64,000 nucleotides of DNA from Ectocarpus siliculosus (Eukaryota > Sar > Phaeophyceae > Ectocarpales > Ectocarpaceae), in contig FN649743.1 in the NCBI GenBank assembly GCA_000310025.1, forward strand, positions 4,508,050 through 4,572,049, written 5' to 3'. This document shows, piece after piece, positions 23,020 through 36,100 of the stretch. Under the pieces are notes generated by a model. The model saw only the letters and a program-made list of their open reading frames with translations. It searched no databases and was not told the DNA's origin. The position numbers and the translations under genes were made by a program. The first letter of the stretch is position 1, and each line of letters opens with the position of its first letter.

Positions 23020-26000
23020 GGGAATCACCAACCGCAGCGAGACCGTTTGCTACAACCGGTGCTTCTTAAACTCGGTTGTGCAACTGCTGAGGGTCTCCCC
23101 CGGCCTCGTGAGCCTGCTGCTGCGAGAGGCGAAGGTTGGGCCTGCCGGTACGTGCCTTCCCCTGTGTGCGCCCACGTTTGACGATGATTGACGTATTCGT
23201 GCACGTTGTCCCCAACTGATGTGGAACAATAGCCCAGACGATCATTTGGAAACCATTGCGCGGCACAAGAAGTACGTGTCCATGCTTCGCGTCCAGCGAG
23301 CGTGGAGGCACACCTGGGCGTGACCCGTCACAGGAAGTTTACCCAAGACGCCACCTTCTCTCTTACGTTCTAGGTGCTGTTGGTGTTGTGGCCGTCGTCG
23401 TCATCGTTGCACTCGGTTTCCCGCAACGCCTCGTCGTCGAGTTTCTTTGCCGTGCAGCCTGCACAAGTTGCCTACTTCAGTTGGGCTGATAAATTGGTCG
23501 TCTTGAAACCCATGTTGTCGATGGCCCGGACAACAGCTTAAACAATACGGCGAGCGAGGGAATAGTTTCTTTCCATTCTCCCGATGGTTGATTGGTAAAC
23601 ATTGATCGAATCCCCTCGTGGTTGCAATGAATCGTGACGCAGCACGGCTGCTGGAGGGAGGGCGCTTGTGGAGCGACCCCGCCCCTCGAACGTTGGAGGA
23701 GCTCCAAAACGACCTCCTCTACCAGCTGGCAATGGTTCTGAAGGCGGGCCCAAGGCGGGTAGTCGCGTGGTACGAGATAATATGTGATCTACTAGATGCT
23801 TGAAGATGTTGTTGGACTATGAGGGATCGCCAGACAGCGTGGTTCCTAACGCCAATGGTATGCAGGCTTGGGTGGTGGCGGCGGAGCGAGTCCTTGCAAT
23901 AGCAGAGCCAGCATGCAAATTTCCACTTGTTGCAGAACCGTTCAAAGCTGGAACAACGAAGTTTTTGCCTACCTCCGGCGGTTTCCTCTGCTCGTTGTCC
24001 TTGCCGTGCAACCACTGCAGATCTCACGATACGCAAGGAGATCATTTCCACGTACTCCTCGACCTGTGCCATCATAACCAACGCCTTCGTAGCGTGACGG
24101 TTTGGTGCGGTTTTGTCCCGTGAACGACCGAAGATGTTCTCGGTGTTGTAAATTGTAAGACCGCCTCTATTTTCAGTTCCCACGTACTTGGAAGCCCCTG
24201 GCAACAATGCTCCGCCATCCACAGCATGCATCTAACCGGCGCCCAATCCATACATGAGACACCTCACGTTCACGTTCACGTCATGTTTCGTTCTACATGG
24301 TTCCCGCTCGGTGGCCGCAACGGCACTGCGGGCTGGTAGCTGCTTCCACGAGCAACCCATCCCCTGTCATCGATCATCGAAGGCCAAGGGCCTGCATGCA
24401 TGTCCTACGCACTTGCATCGATTCGCACCGCAAGCACATGAGTGTGGTGATGCCTCTGTTGCAGTCGAGGCGATCACTAGACAGCATCGGAAGTTAGGAA
24501 TGTAACCAGCGGCTGTCCTCCCACCCCCACCTATCGCCCGAACGAACGCCTGCCCCGAATACGAACAGTCCATGGAGGTGGGAGGGACCGAGCCCACTGC
24601 CATGAAAAAGCTCGATCTCGCGACGCGGACTCTTCTTGCGGGGAGAGACAGGGCGGGTATTTAGGTCTGCCGTATGGCGTGATAGCGCCCGAGCGTTGTC
24701 GTAACGGTAGGGTCGTTGTGAAGCCAGTGATAACTTCTTCGCGTCTTACCTTCGCCACCGAACGAATATCCGACTTGGGGTAATCGCAGGGTACTGTCGA
24801 ACGATTCTCCTTGAGGTCTCCCAACTTTCCTAAACGTTTCCACGTAGTGGGTCGCTCTCGACTGGAACTCTACTCTTGTCACGAGCAATTATAATAGTCC
24901 GCCCCGCAACCTTGACTCGACTTCACGGCATTTTCCTCGAACCATAGTACTACTAGAGGCCACTATCAGCCGGCTCCCCCCGGTCTGATTCAGCGTGATT
25001 TTCACTCCAGGCCTCGCCTTCTGCGCATACCGCTACGCGATTTTTGTGACCAACAGGGAGTCAAATTGAGGCGACAAGAGGATGCCGTCGAGACACTCCA
25101 GGTATTCGTCGAGGCGATATTCTCCGTCTTCGAGCCGGAGGTAACAACGCCCGCCGTGATGATGGCAACAGAGTACAGCAGGTTCAGTAGCTCTTCGACC
25201 CTTCCTGCAGAAGATTGCAACGGCACTGATCGGAAAGGATTCGCCGCCCTTGCTTTTTCGAGCGGATAGTCCAAGTGTTGTCGCCTTGTGTGAATGGGGC
25301 GCTCCTCGACATTGAGAATTACTCCAGACACTTGAGTGCGGCGAGTGCAGCGAAACACGCAGCACCACCGGTTAAACGGTAGAATGCTGCAGTTGCAAGG
25401 TACCCATTGCTTCACACGGCTTGCATGTAGGCACAGTCGAACTTCGGGTAAGTACACAACTGTTACTTGCTACAGAAATAATTTCCCTAAGAAGGGGAAA
25501 TGTCCATACGTTTGATACTCCCCCTTATGTTGTACATTATGTGGGCCACCATGCCTGTGAAAAAGGGAGTTTCCTTAATATTGGTGTCCTCATGCGAGGC
25601 ACGACTGACTGTAATTGGTGCCACGAACAAGAGCAAATGCTGCCTGTTGTTTTCAGGAGATCTCCTTCATGGACTGTGGTGACTTCGTCCACGCCGGCTG
25701 CCACAACGACGGCTGCAACCCCGTGAGTGGTTACCGTTGGAAGTGGTGTTGCCATATTGTCGTTATCCTCTTTTCGTTCCGATAAGTGTTACCACTGCGA
25801 CGTACAAGTCGGGCGCGGAACGTGGTGACCACAGGTACCCAATCACCCGCATTTCTGTACAGCAACAGTCGAGGTAGGGTGCCTTCGGCATGTTCAGACC
25901 CTTGCAGCACGCGCCCTCAAAATGAATCGGTGAACGTAGCAGGATCGTCACTCTCTCGGTAATGACTGCATGTCTCAGATTGACCATCCTTAGAGATGTC

Positions 26001-28060
26001 TCTCCCAAGGGTGGCAATGCCAGCCGCATTTGTTCTCGTCTAAATGTCATCGCTTGAGGCCAGAAACGGCGCGTGGGTACACAAAATAGCGGGATAAGCA
26101 TGCGACCGAACGAAGTAGTTTGTGCTTTATCCCAAGGTTCGTTTCGCGACTGTTTCGTGACCGATCATACCATAGTTCCGAGGTCCGGGGATAGTACCTG
26201 CGGCCAGCGACCTCTTGGTTAGCCCGGGCCGATAAATGACCTGCGTGCGAACAAGGGAGTTGGATCTCGACCCGGTGTGATGCCCGGAAACTAAACTCAA
26301 GTGGTTCCTCGGTGCCTGTATCCCTGTGTGTCGCTGCAGATCGTCCAGCTGCGATTCCCAGGGGTTCTGCCCGTGGAGCCCTTGAAGGTGGACTACACCA
26401 GCGCGAGAGATGTCGCAGAGCTGGAGGAAGACTTCGGGGAGCTTATGCAGGGCGTGAGGGACAGCGGCAAGACCGAGCTCTCCTTCCTGCAAACAACTTG
26501 CGTTTACTTTCCCTCTGCTCGATGACGTACGTATCCTGATTCCCAACCCCACCCACTTCACAGAAAGGCGTAGAAATCGCAAGCAACACTGCATATCGTC
26601 CTTGCACATGCCAATCTCTTCTTCCAAAGACGCATTCATCTACCCTGCAGCCCCGTGTTAAGAGGGGGAAGAACGTCCTGAAACCTTCACAAATGGTGCC
26701 CGGGTGAAGTGTACCGATGTTTTTGTCACAGGGGGCGTGCTTTCAAGGACCAGGGTCGCTTTTCGCGGACAACATGTTCGGTACCCCGAGCGGGTGTGTC
26801 CGTCCGTCCATGATGGACGGTGTGCGGTAAAATTGAGAATACTACCCAGAGAAAATACTACTGGTACATGTTACTACGCAAAGATGATAGACAAGGGGCT
26901 ACATGACACTTCGATGAAACATTTCACCTGAAACATTTCCACGGATTATCATGCGCATGGCCTGTGTTCCGCTTTGCTTGACACATGTTATATGTCTTCC
27001 CCAGATCGAGGACTGGGAAGGTTGCGCTAGCCACGCCTGCCCTGCGTTCTACCACGCGGAGGTTGGTGACACCATGGCCTTCCCTGATTTTCGCTCGTTT
27101 CTCCTCGGCGGTGGAGGAAAAGCAGAGAGCTTCCTCGCTGCCATCGGTAGGGCTGTTGGTAGATGGCCGATCTATTGGTTGTATGAAACATCGAAGGTCT
27201 CCCCCAACGTTTCGCGCAAGTCAAGACCCACGTTCCTAGGCATTCTGCAAGCGCGACGAACCCTGAGGGTCCATATGTTGGGGTGTCTCATGGTACGCCA
27301 GCGAAGTCTGTGGCGCTGAGAGGCGTTTGAGACTCGCTGCGCGAGAGTTGTTCTCAAATCTTTGTAGGCGTGACGCGCTACTTAACATTCGCACATCTTG
27401 CATACCACAGGAGAAGAAGACGCTCCAGCTCGGGACTTCGCCGCAGTCGCTCTTGGTCCCGATATTTCGGAACGTAACTGGGTGAGACTTCAACCTCCCA
27501 TGCTGTGCACGGCGTAGTGTACATTCAGCAGTTCGTTGCACAATCTTGCCACCAACCATACACCTGCACCGACATGCTTGGATGAACGTCGCCTCAAAAG
27601 AAGGTTCCAATTGTTGGAAGTCGAGAATATTGAGTTAATAGGCTTTCAGTATCAACCACCTAGCGACGAGCTTGCCGGAAATTCATCGAATAGCATAGCT
27701 TCAGCCCGACTACCGTAATGGAGCTTGAGATACTCGGGGTTTGTGTTTCTGTGGTGATGCTTCATCTAGTGTTCTTGCATGCTTTCTTCCGCACTCTCGC
27801 TGATGCTGCACGCCAGACAACCCCAAAATAGAGATTGTCACCAAGGGTGAATGTCCATCTTGGCATTCCGTGCATGCATGCTCACAAACAAGCAGGATCT
27901 TTGAGGCAAGCGCCGTAGTGATGCACACTGGTTTGGGATTCACGAAAGGAGCCTTGCATGTATTGGGTGATGCCCCGTGGCTGACTCACGACTGACCTTT
28001 TACCCTCTGGTTGGTGTTCCTCACATAGGCAAATAGCAAGTTCGTTCATTGTGGCTCTCA

Positions 28061-28130
<70 letters not shown>

Positions 28131-28954
28131 GCTGCTGCTGCTGCTGCTGCTGTCGTTGCTGATGGTGATGATGATGGTCGGTTCCCGGCGCTGTTGTCGC
28201 TACCACTATCTTCGTCGAGCATGCCGCCATTACTTCGCTTTCACGTTCGGAACGTGTTTCGCCAGGTCCAAGATCACCAGGGACGTGACATTCCCCCTGG
28301 ACGACTTGGAGCTGATCACAACCGAAGCCGGCGGCACGCGTGAGTGACGAGCCTGCACACACCTCCAACTTCGTGTTTGATGCCCGACGATCGAAATCAC
28401 ACATACGTCCGCAGTTACATCCCGCGAAGGGCTGCGTGCACACCGTGTGAACCCCCAGTGACTTTTACCGCATGGGCGGGCTGGGATGCGGGGGCTACCC
28501 TTCAACTTGCCTGACCCCGCACATGACTGGTCCGCATCTCGCTACTACTGCAGTAGGAGTACACTTTCCCCAGGGGTGGACGCGACCGACCAGCGCTACA
28601 CGTAGCGCTCCCCGATTTTCCAGCTCTTCCCGAAGTCGAAGCCTGTTGGTTTAAGCCTCGTCCTGCAGCGTGAAGTGACGACTATTCCCCTTTCCCTTCG
28701 CCGTGTTCTCTGTATTTTGCTTGAAACGCAACACCAACTCGCCAGCAACAACGACGCACTACATGGCGGTCGCCGTCATGCAGCACTGGGGTCCCCACTG
28801 CACCAGCGGCCACAACGTGACCCTCGTGCGGAAGGACTCGAATGCAGGGTCCGACTGGTGGCTGTGCAACGACGAGGACATCCTCTCGGTCTCGTCCGCT
28901 TGTGTCGCTCGGAACGCCGTGGCGGTGTTGTACCGCCGGGTGCCAGATTCCTAG
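23020..28954 (+). CDS. Diverged ubiquitin-specific protease (USP/UBP, peptidase C19)
   Basis: Exons 23020-23147, 23643-23758, 25057-25140, 25657-25722, 26340-26453, 27005-27146, 27411-27481, 28266-28339 and 28746-28954 give about 330 residues and a stop at 28954. Phases agree at every junction except 27146/27411, where a small exon may be missing. The USP landmarks come in order: Cys box GITNRSETVCYNRCFLNS followed by VVQLL, with the likely catalytic Cys in RCFLNS; LRRQEDAVETLQVF (the QQDAHEFL region); CGDFVHAGCHNDGC (possible zinc finger); LQLGTSPQSLLVPIF; SKITRDVTFPLDDLEL; the His box QHWGPHCTSGHNVTLVRK; DWWLCNDEDILSVS; and VAVLYRR. USPs remove ubiquitin from proteins. The Cys box lacks GNTC, and GHY is GHN, so activity may be altered. 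The N-terminus upstream of 23020 is not found; exon 1 starts in mid-codon. Confidence 0.75.
28062..28152 (+). repeat. GTT then GCT trinucleotide microsatellite
   Basis: About 24 GTT units run directly into about 7 GCT units, in the intron about 110 bases before the 28266 exon of the protease-like gene. The poly-Leu (plus) and poly-Gln (minus) open frames across it are by-products of the repeat. Confidence 0.9.
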
Positions 28955-29685
28955 GGCCCACTCCCGTACCGTCAGATTTGAAATCTACGTGTATCGCCTA
29001 GAACGGTTGCTGCGGTGCGGTGGGAACTTGGGTCCCACTTCCACGAAACGTCAGAAGTACTATCTATGGGAGTCTGAGACGGTAATTACGGTGCTGCGGG
29101 AGCTTGTGCATGGTTCGAAGCGCACATACCCTGCAGAAAGGTGCTGACGTTGGAGCATGGCTTTGAGCGTGGCGAGCCTTTGTTGCGGGGAAGAAAAACG
29201 TTCATGCTTGACCGGGGACTGTATCTACAGTAGTAGTTCAACAGAAACACGGGATGTGGTATAGAGTGTTGTTTGACCAACTCCACACCTGGTGTACGTG
29301 GGTGATTGGTTTTACGCGGACACCTCCCGGCAAAGAGGATCTCTGCTCGGGGCAAGTGGTGGTGCTTGGAGATGTACGGTGTTGGGGCAGAGAAAACTAC
29401 CTACTTAGTCGTGTGGCACGTATAGTTGGTTCGTGTGTTTGATGGGGGAAGTCACTCGTACGACGCCTCCCCATGGTCGTACTTGCCCCATCGTTTTTCT
29501 TTTTCTTGCACTTTGTCTTGCTCGCCGATGAGAACGAAAACTCCAAAATTCGTGTCAAACCTATCCGATTTGAGTGTTGGGATCAATCTCTCTTTGCTTT
29601 CAACTTAAGCGATTTTTGCTAGGGGGTGAGGGGGGTCCTGCATCATTTTCTCTGGCTTCTTCACGTTGTTTGTGTATTTGTTCAA
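28955..29685. other. 3' flank of the protease-like gene, nothing recognised
   Basis: No second gene start or convincing exon was seen on either strand, and no clear polyadenylation signal can be assigned. Confidence 0.35.
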
Positions 29686-29688
29686 TCA

Positions 29689-29899
29689 GAAACAAACGTG
29701 TTCAGACGCCGCTTGGACCCGACGGGCAACCGTGATGCAGAAGGACCTCAGAGAGAACATTGCCTCAGCGGGACGAGTCGTAGCCTCAATGGGCCACGCC
29801 CCTCGTGCAGCGCCCAAGGGGGCTCGCCGTGCAGTGCTTACAATTTTGAGGATTCAGTCGCGCCTGGCAGAGATGAGGCTCGATTGTTGGAAGTGTTGA
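29689..29899 (+). CDS. Possible terminal exon, unknown protein
   Basis: After a pyrimidine-rich acceptor (TTCAATCAG) one frame reads SDAAWTRRATVMQKDLREN and continues through a basic, helix-like part (LTILRIQSRLAEMRLDCWKC) to a TGA at 29899. The amphipathic pattern and the acceptor favour coding sequence, but no upstream exon is assigned and no family is recognised. It may equally be chance. Confidence 0.25.
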
Positions 29900-30359
29900 A
29901 GTTGTTGTGCTCAGTCAATTCCTCTTGTGACGAGTTACATGGAGTTTCTCTTGGTGTTGTAAGAAGTTTTGTCGGACAACCATGTCATAGCTTAGGTTGT
30001 TCTATGAGCACCATAATGTGCCGCTGCAGTGTGATGCAGAGTCGGGAGTATTGGAACGGTTCCGGGATCGATCTTAACCTCCCGTGGGAATTGTTGAAAA
30101 ATTAGCGCTGATTTCCGTGTAGGGTGAAGGCGTACCAAACCTCTCCCTGACGGGCTTACTATTTTTCGGGTGCTACCTGTGGTGGTGGTTGACTTGTTTT
30201 TCCAGAATTGCCGTGTTGTACCAAGCGTGCCGTGTGTATCTCAAGTATGCTTGGTGTGCACCGGAGGGCATCGATGATGGATGGATGGATGCAGATTAGT
30301 CTCCCTTCCCAAGCACGCGTTGCCTCGTTTCCCGTGTGTTGTATGTGTGCGTTACATGT

Positions 30360-30555
30360 CCCAATTTGTTCTGGCACACATGGACAGAAGGTTTACCATG
30401 TTCCCTTGTTGTCATATGTGTGTTGTGTCCCAGTTTATTCTGGCGCCAGTCATACCACATCGAAAGAAGGTTTACCATATTCCCTTGTTGTATATGTGTT
30501 TGTTGTGCCCCAGTTGATTCTGGCGCCAGTCGTACCACATCGAAAGGTGTACCAT
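30360..30555 (+). repeat. Three tandem units of about 70 bp
   Basis: Three imperfect units share AGGTTTACCATGTTCCC, a TTGTTGT/ATATGTGT block, GTGCCCCAGTTGATTCTGGC and GTACCACATCGAAAG. The third is truncated at its right end. It is non-coding. Confidence 0.7.
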
Positions 30556-30714
30556 GTAAGTTTTCTGATTTATCAGCCGGGATCACATAGACAAGAGGTA
30601 TTATTTTGAGTTTTTTTTTGCCCGCCTCCGCAATGCTTGCCGTAACTGTGCTTGTTAAGTGTTTGTCTTGAGTAGGCATTTTGTAATGCGGGGCTTTAAG
30701 TGGCGGCGCAGACG

Positions 30715-31085
30715 CCCGGTGAGATGGTAATGTCAGGAAATCCCCCCCGTGGGATGGAAGTGGTAGGAAAATCCCGCCTGTGCGATGGTAGTAGGAACGC
30801 ACCCCCGTGGGATGGTAATGGTAGGAGAATCCCGCCCCAGGCGAGACAATATTGAGGCATACCATCACCTTGGATCAAAAGGATCTACACGTGTGGTAAT
30901 GGGATGAGATGGGAGAGGGATTGTGTGCTACGCTGATGGGATGGGGTGGCATTGGTGAATCCTTGTTGCTGGGATGGGATGGGAACCGCTGGATGTTTCC
31001 ATGAGACGGGATGGGTGCGTCCACGACGGACAGGGTGATGATGGTAGAAGTGTGAGGTCTTCCCCTGGTGACGATGATGATGGTT
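30715..31085 (+). repeat. G-rich minisatellites
   Basis: At 30715-30850 a unit of about 30 bp (GGGATGGTAATGGTAGGA then a CCCGCC tail) repeats four times. From about 30898 to 31085 there are looser GATGGGATGGG repeats and GATGATGATGG runs. No coding feature is assigned. Confidence 0.6.
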
Positions 31086-31639
31086 TGATGTGTCAAGGTT
31101 TGCCGCCGTTCTTGTTTATGGCGAGGACAGTTCATATGGCACACACCTCGTTGCAAAACTCCACTTTATTCTGCCCAATGAACACCAAAACCGTGTACTC
31201 GACGGGCTGATACTCTCTTACGTACCTTTCTCTCGGTTGCCCCCCTACTCAACAATCATAGGTACATAGCAGTAATTTCAGAATAATGACAACACCCGAG
31301 GCATTCTGGGCTGTGGACTGTGGTCTGGTGTACTGAGCCACTCGTATTGTGTTGGCACCGCTTCTGACGTCGCGGTCCGCCGTTTTTGGTTTGCACACAG
31401 AGAGAGCCGGAGGGGGCGGGCGGGGTGCCAAATACTGCATGTATTGCAACGGGGGTTGGTATCGTCTATTTCCGGTACCGGGTGTAGCGTAAAGATCCTG
31501 GAGAACAGGGTTCAGCCGCCCCTTTCCCTCGTCGACCGTGAAGTCGTGTGTATTGTGTATACTCCATGTATGTATGTATATGTAGTATGTACTCTTCAAA
31601 GTAATCGCTTTCCACATCAAAATGGTAGAGGGAGGGAGG

Positions 31640-31705
31640 GGGTTGGGAGAGAGAATCGAACCCACAACCTGCTATCCTAGGTTTGCGAGGTTGACCGCTA
31701 CTGTA
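31640..31705 (-). mobile_element. tRNA-derived SINE head, minus strand
   Basis: On the minus strand an A-box-like word (CAGTAGCGGTCAACC) is followed by a B-box-like word (GTGGGTTCGATTCTC) at tRNA-like spacing, with TCGCAAACCTAGGATAGC between them. The outer stem does not pair, so it is a tRNA-like promoter remnant and not a tRNA gene. Its layout matches the plus-strand element at 13.02 kb. Confidence 0.5.
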
Positions 31706-31974
31706 AATTGAAGACCGAGGTGACCGGATTACTATGAGGCATCCATCGATCGAATATTTTTTCGCGGAGGACGTCAGACTTTTCTCATGCCAATATTGTC
31801 TTGTGCCATCGAGCTATGCCTACATACGGGCTCTGATCACTTCGCACACTGCCACCCACCCGTGGACACAAGAAAGTTGACATGTCTCGCCGATGGTATC
31901 TTTCAACTTTTGGGCAGCGGTGCACGTTCAACAGCAAGCAGCACAGACAGAAACAAGCGCACAAGTCCATTCCT

Positions 31975-32170
31975 TCGTAAGATACCACCCTGGACCGATT
32001 TTCAGGGCTCGATTGCTCTGCGGCACAAACTGCGACGGGGCGAAAATGGTGGCGTTGGAACTACTGCCTCTTCGAGATATCTCCGAAAATGGATTGTTTG
32101 GCTGCTGTGGCATCCCCTTCTTCGTCGTAGTCGAGCTTTAAAGTTGTCTCAGGGGGTGTGATATCTTACG
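31975..32170. mobile_element. MITE family A, copy 3
   Basis: This is the clearest copy: the left end CGTAAGATACCACCCTGGAC and the right end GGGGGTGTGATATCTTACG are near-perfect inverted repeats, continuing inward through CAGGGCTCGA and TCGAGCTTTAAAG. It is about 196 bp, non-coding, with GGCGTTGGAACTAC inside as in the other copies. It lies in the intergenic stretch before the secreted-protein gene. Confidence 0.7.
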
Positions 32171-33148
32171 CAACCCTCAGCAGCAGCAGTACACACACAC
32201 ATACAGCAGTAGGCGAACGGTCGACCCGTAGTCATTAACCCCTGTTGCGACGTCCATTGTTTTCTGCTTTGCACACACATCATCAACAGGGCGGTGTCAC
32301 CGTCTCTCGACTGCTTGTGGGTACACTGCAAAGCAGCCGCAGCCGCAGCCTCTCATCGAGAGTTTTATTTGATTTGTTGAAGCCACCCTGTACGTCGTCG
32401 GTCAAAAAAAGCTCATGTACACCAGTACATACAGCTAGAAGTGTCCGCAACATCCTCCTGCGGCGGTGCGGCTATACCCAACGTCGTCCTGTCCTTGTGC
32501 CGCTGTGGTATGTCAACGTCGACCTGTGGGCGTACTGCAGGGTCACGTGGAGAACATGTATTGCATGCTGTTCGTTATGGGTGAGCGTGAACGAATAAGA
32601 TTTCTAGACTAGCTGTACAGGAGTAGTCTACGATCCACCTGTCATTCAACAACGGTTTTGTCCTCATCAGCCATCCACACTCTGTCAGTCTCTTCACCTG
32701 TCTGCTGTTGTACATACATGCCCGACAGCACAAAAAAATAGTTTGCATCATGCCTGGAACACAGGTATGTATAACGGAACTTTTTAGGTTCAATGATTTG
32801 GCCCTGCCCACCTGCATTCCCGTGACATCGCGACTGCTCGGGACATTGTTTTCGTTTTACCCACGTCAGCACGCGTTCGTGCGAAATTAAGAAAAAAAAA
32901 ATACAAACAGAAAGACCACCCATTCGAGATACACCCAATACACTCGATTTTAGAGAAGAAAAAGTGAAACCGACTTTGTTTTTGTATTCTTCGACGAAAA
33001 ATTTAATTGCGCCGCGTTTTTCTATCTGTCTGTGTGGACTGTTGCCAGACGAGGCCCCCGTCCCACTCTTGCCACCCACATCCCCACACAAACACCACCT
33101 ACCACCTACCACCTACCCCCACCACCACCACCTTACCCCTCCAACACC
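32171..33148. other. Intergenic, likely 5' flank of the secreted-protein gene
   Basis: No exon is supported. Immediately before the ATG at 33149 there is a C/A-rich run (CACCACCTACC repeats, 33085-33140), which could be a 5' leader. Confidence 0.35.
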
Positions 33149-36100
33149 ATGCGTTCCGACATCGCCACGGTCATCGCCTTCGGGCTCCTCAGCGTCTGCC
33201 CCGTCAGCGCCGCGCCGACGTACTCGTGCTTCGACCCCCCGGACGAGGGACAGACCAATCCTCTCGGGGAGGGCATGGAGGACGTCGTCGAGTCCGAGTG
33301 CTGCGAGGCGCTCATCGACGAGAGGTGAGCTAGATTCAGTAAGGAGTGAGGCAAGACGCGATCTGCGGTAGATAGAGCGATAGTCAGAAGCGCGTCTGTT
33401 TTGTTGCTTGCTTTGTTCGCCGACGGGGCGGATCGTATCCACAGTGTGTAGATACGATCCTTCATCGACAGAGCATGCACCACATGTTCCCGAGCCGACG
33501 CGTAGTAAGATACGCACATGCATCCCAGTGTTCCTTGCTGCCCCCCTGTGTTCCTTGCTGTCTCCCAGTGCCGCTTACAGCGGCGGTTCGTGCTGAAAGC
33601 GCTGCCCTGTTATGGGTCACTGTTGCTTTTGTCACGGGCTCGAGCTCGGCGAACGCAACAACACCCGTTGTACATGTGGTACCCAACATTATGCAAGTAT
33701 ATATAGGGCAGTGTACCCGACCAAATTGTTGTAAAGATTACGTTTCAACATCTTGACATTCTCGAAGCATCTAGTCAGTCAACGAGACAAGCTGGCAACA
33801 GATATACACGCGTACACCCGCAGCAGCACGGTGCGTACAATGTAGACCATCTCTCGAGCTGTAGACTATGGGTTTGACTTGCTGCGAGCGGCACGCGACG
33901 AAATCGTGTACAAAGAAGTGCGTGAAGTATGAACACGAATTATGGCTCCTTCAAACACGCAAGACAACCATCTACAATTGTACAACGAACCCAGTTCTGA
34001 CGGCTGCCATCAGGAATTATGCAAGTTACGTGACTTTCGAGAAGGAACGCCCCCAGCGAGCCACACTACGTTACAAACAGCGAAAGTGCAGACCATCATG
34101 TAGTAGGTTGCGCCCACGCCGAGAGCGATTGTGAAGGAGTAGCCCAAGCTTCCGCTTACAGCTTTGCCGGAGGACCAAACTCGAAACGTCCACCCTCCTC
34201 GCGTACTCTTTGTAGGTGCCCGCCTTTCTACTTTGCTGGGTAGTTTCGCGATCCTCATCTAGATCACCGAAAGCGTGCGCGTACTATACAGTGGTACTTC
34301 AAACTTGCGAACCACGAACGCCACTCCTTTTGTGCGAGATACTACCGCCGCGCCCCTTCCGCAATCCCACCACCACACCTTTTTCTTTGGAGCACTGGTA
34401 CTTGTATTGGTCGTTGTTGTTGTTGCGGTAGAAAAAATCGACGTTGTTGTTGTTGTTGTAGCGTGACGCCCCATTGCCCTTTCCCGTTCCCGGTCGTGCT
34501 TCATCGAAGAGATCAATAGGCCTAGACTGCTGTAGACCACTGTTGATACAATGCACGCCACCCCGCGCGTGCGCTCCTCGCCTTTGGCATGACGCATCGA
34601 TATTGCGACCGCAAAACTGCTGAAAATGGTATCACCCACAACAGAAATAAAAAAATACAACCAACCTTTGCGTACCATTCCCTTATCACAAATATTTTCA
34701 AACAAAAAGGTTGCGCCGCTATTTTTGTCCGCCTGGTCTCGGGCGTCGGCCTCGAGATCCAAAACCGGCCAGAGGCGGAGAGGGCAGAGGTCCTTCCCCT
34801 TTAAAACAATATGGGAGGCAGTCAGGGTGTTCTGCAGTAGTCCTACACCGCTCTTCCGCCATGTTCTAAGTAAGAAAACTGCTTTCCACACGGACGCCTC
34901 CAACAATTTTTTCTCCGCCCCCCTGTCATCATACGGATCCCTCTAACATTGCTTTCTCCGACCTCCCCGTCGTTTCATTGCCGCCTGCGAACCTCAGCGA
35001 CATGATGGCCGACCGCGAGGTCATCTGGGACCCCGTGAACTGCAACCACGGGCCCGGCGACGAGCCCATCGCGGAAGCGTACCTCTGCCGGGCGCACGAC
35101 ACCGACGGCTGCCGCTTCTGCCACGACTCGTGCGACGGGTATGAGGTGCGTCGTTCACGCCACAACTTTTGGCTTTATTGCTCCAAGTATTCCTGCTCTG
35201 CGGCGTAAGCGTTGTTCGCCAAGCATTGTTCGTGTCGAAATACTCGTGCCACGTCTGCTTTTATCTTCTTCTCGATCGGGCTGTGTGTCGTGGTCGACTC
35301 TTTGCCTGGCTGACTTTTTCGGTTGCCCAAACTTGTTTGTCCTCTGCAGTTGTCCCGTTTTCGGTAGACTGTCTATGATATTGCTCGAACGTCTTCTCGT
35401 GCGCATGGGTCATACGATGCGGCCATGTTACTCTTGCCGCATCCTCTCCAAAAGCTCGAACCAATCCCACCTCCTCCCGTCCCTCTCCCCACACCAGGGT
35501 CTCTGCATCACCTGCGAAGAGGTCTTGGAGGACCTGCTGAACTCGGACAGCCCCACCCCTTCCCCGGACTTCGAGACCTCCGAGTTCCCGGCAACCCCGG
35601 CGCCGGCGATCCTCACCGCCGCCACCGAGGCCCCCTTCGGTATCTTCCCCGCGACCCCCGCGCCGGTTGCCCCCGTGGCGCCGCCTACCGAAGCGCCGGC
35701 GGTGCCGCCTACCGAAGCGCCCGTGGCGCCGCCTACCGAAGCGCCCGTGGCGCCGCCTACCGAAGCGCCCGTGGCGCCAGCCACCGACGTGCCCGTGGCG
35801 CCAGCCACCGACGCGCCCGTGGCGCCAGCCACCGACGCGCCCGTTGCCGCACCCGCCCCCACGGCCGAGGCCTCGGACTGTGAGTGCGTCAACAGCCTGT
35901 CGGAGGAAGAGATGGCCGTGCTCACCCGACGGTCGAAGAATATGGTGTGCGACCCGACCTGCTCGGACCAGTCCGACCTCGTCTGGGGTGAGTTACGGTA
36001 TCCATTTTATTTCTTATTTTGTTAGCCAATTTATGGTGTTGTTTAGTTTTCGGGTTCGGGTTCAGAGCCATTATTACTTTATATTTTTCTGCTAGGAACT

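Noticed and set aside
28021-28443. Poly-Gln and poly-Leu open frames
   Set aside because: They are produced by the GTT/GCT microsatellite, show no family and lie in an intron of the protease-like gene.
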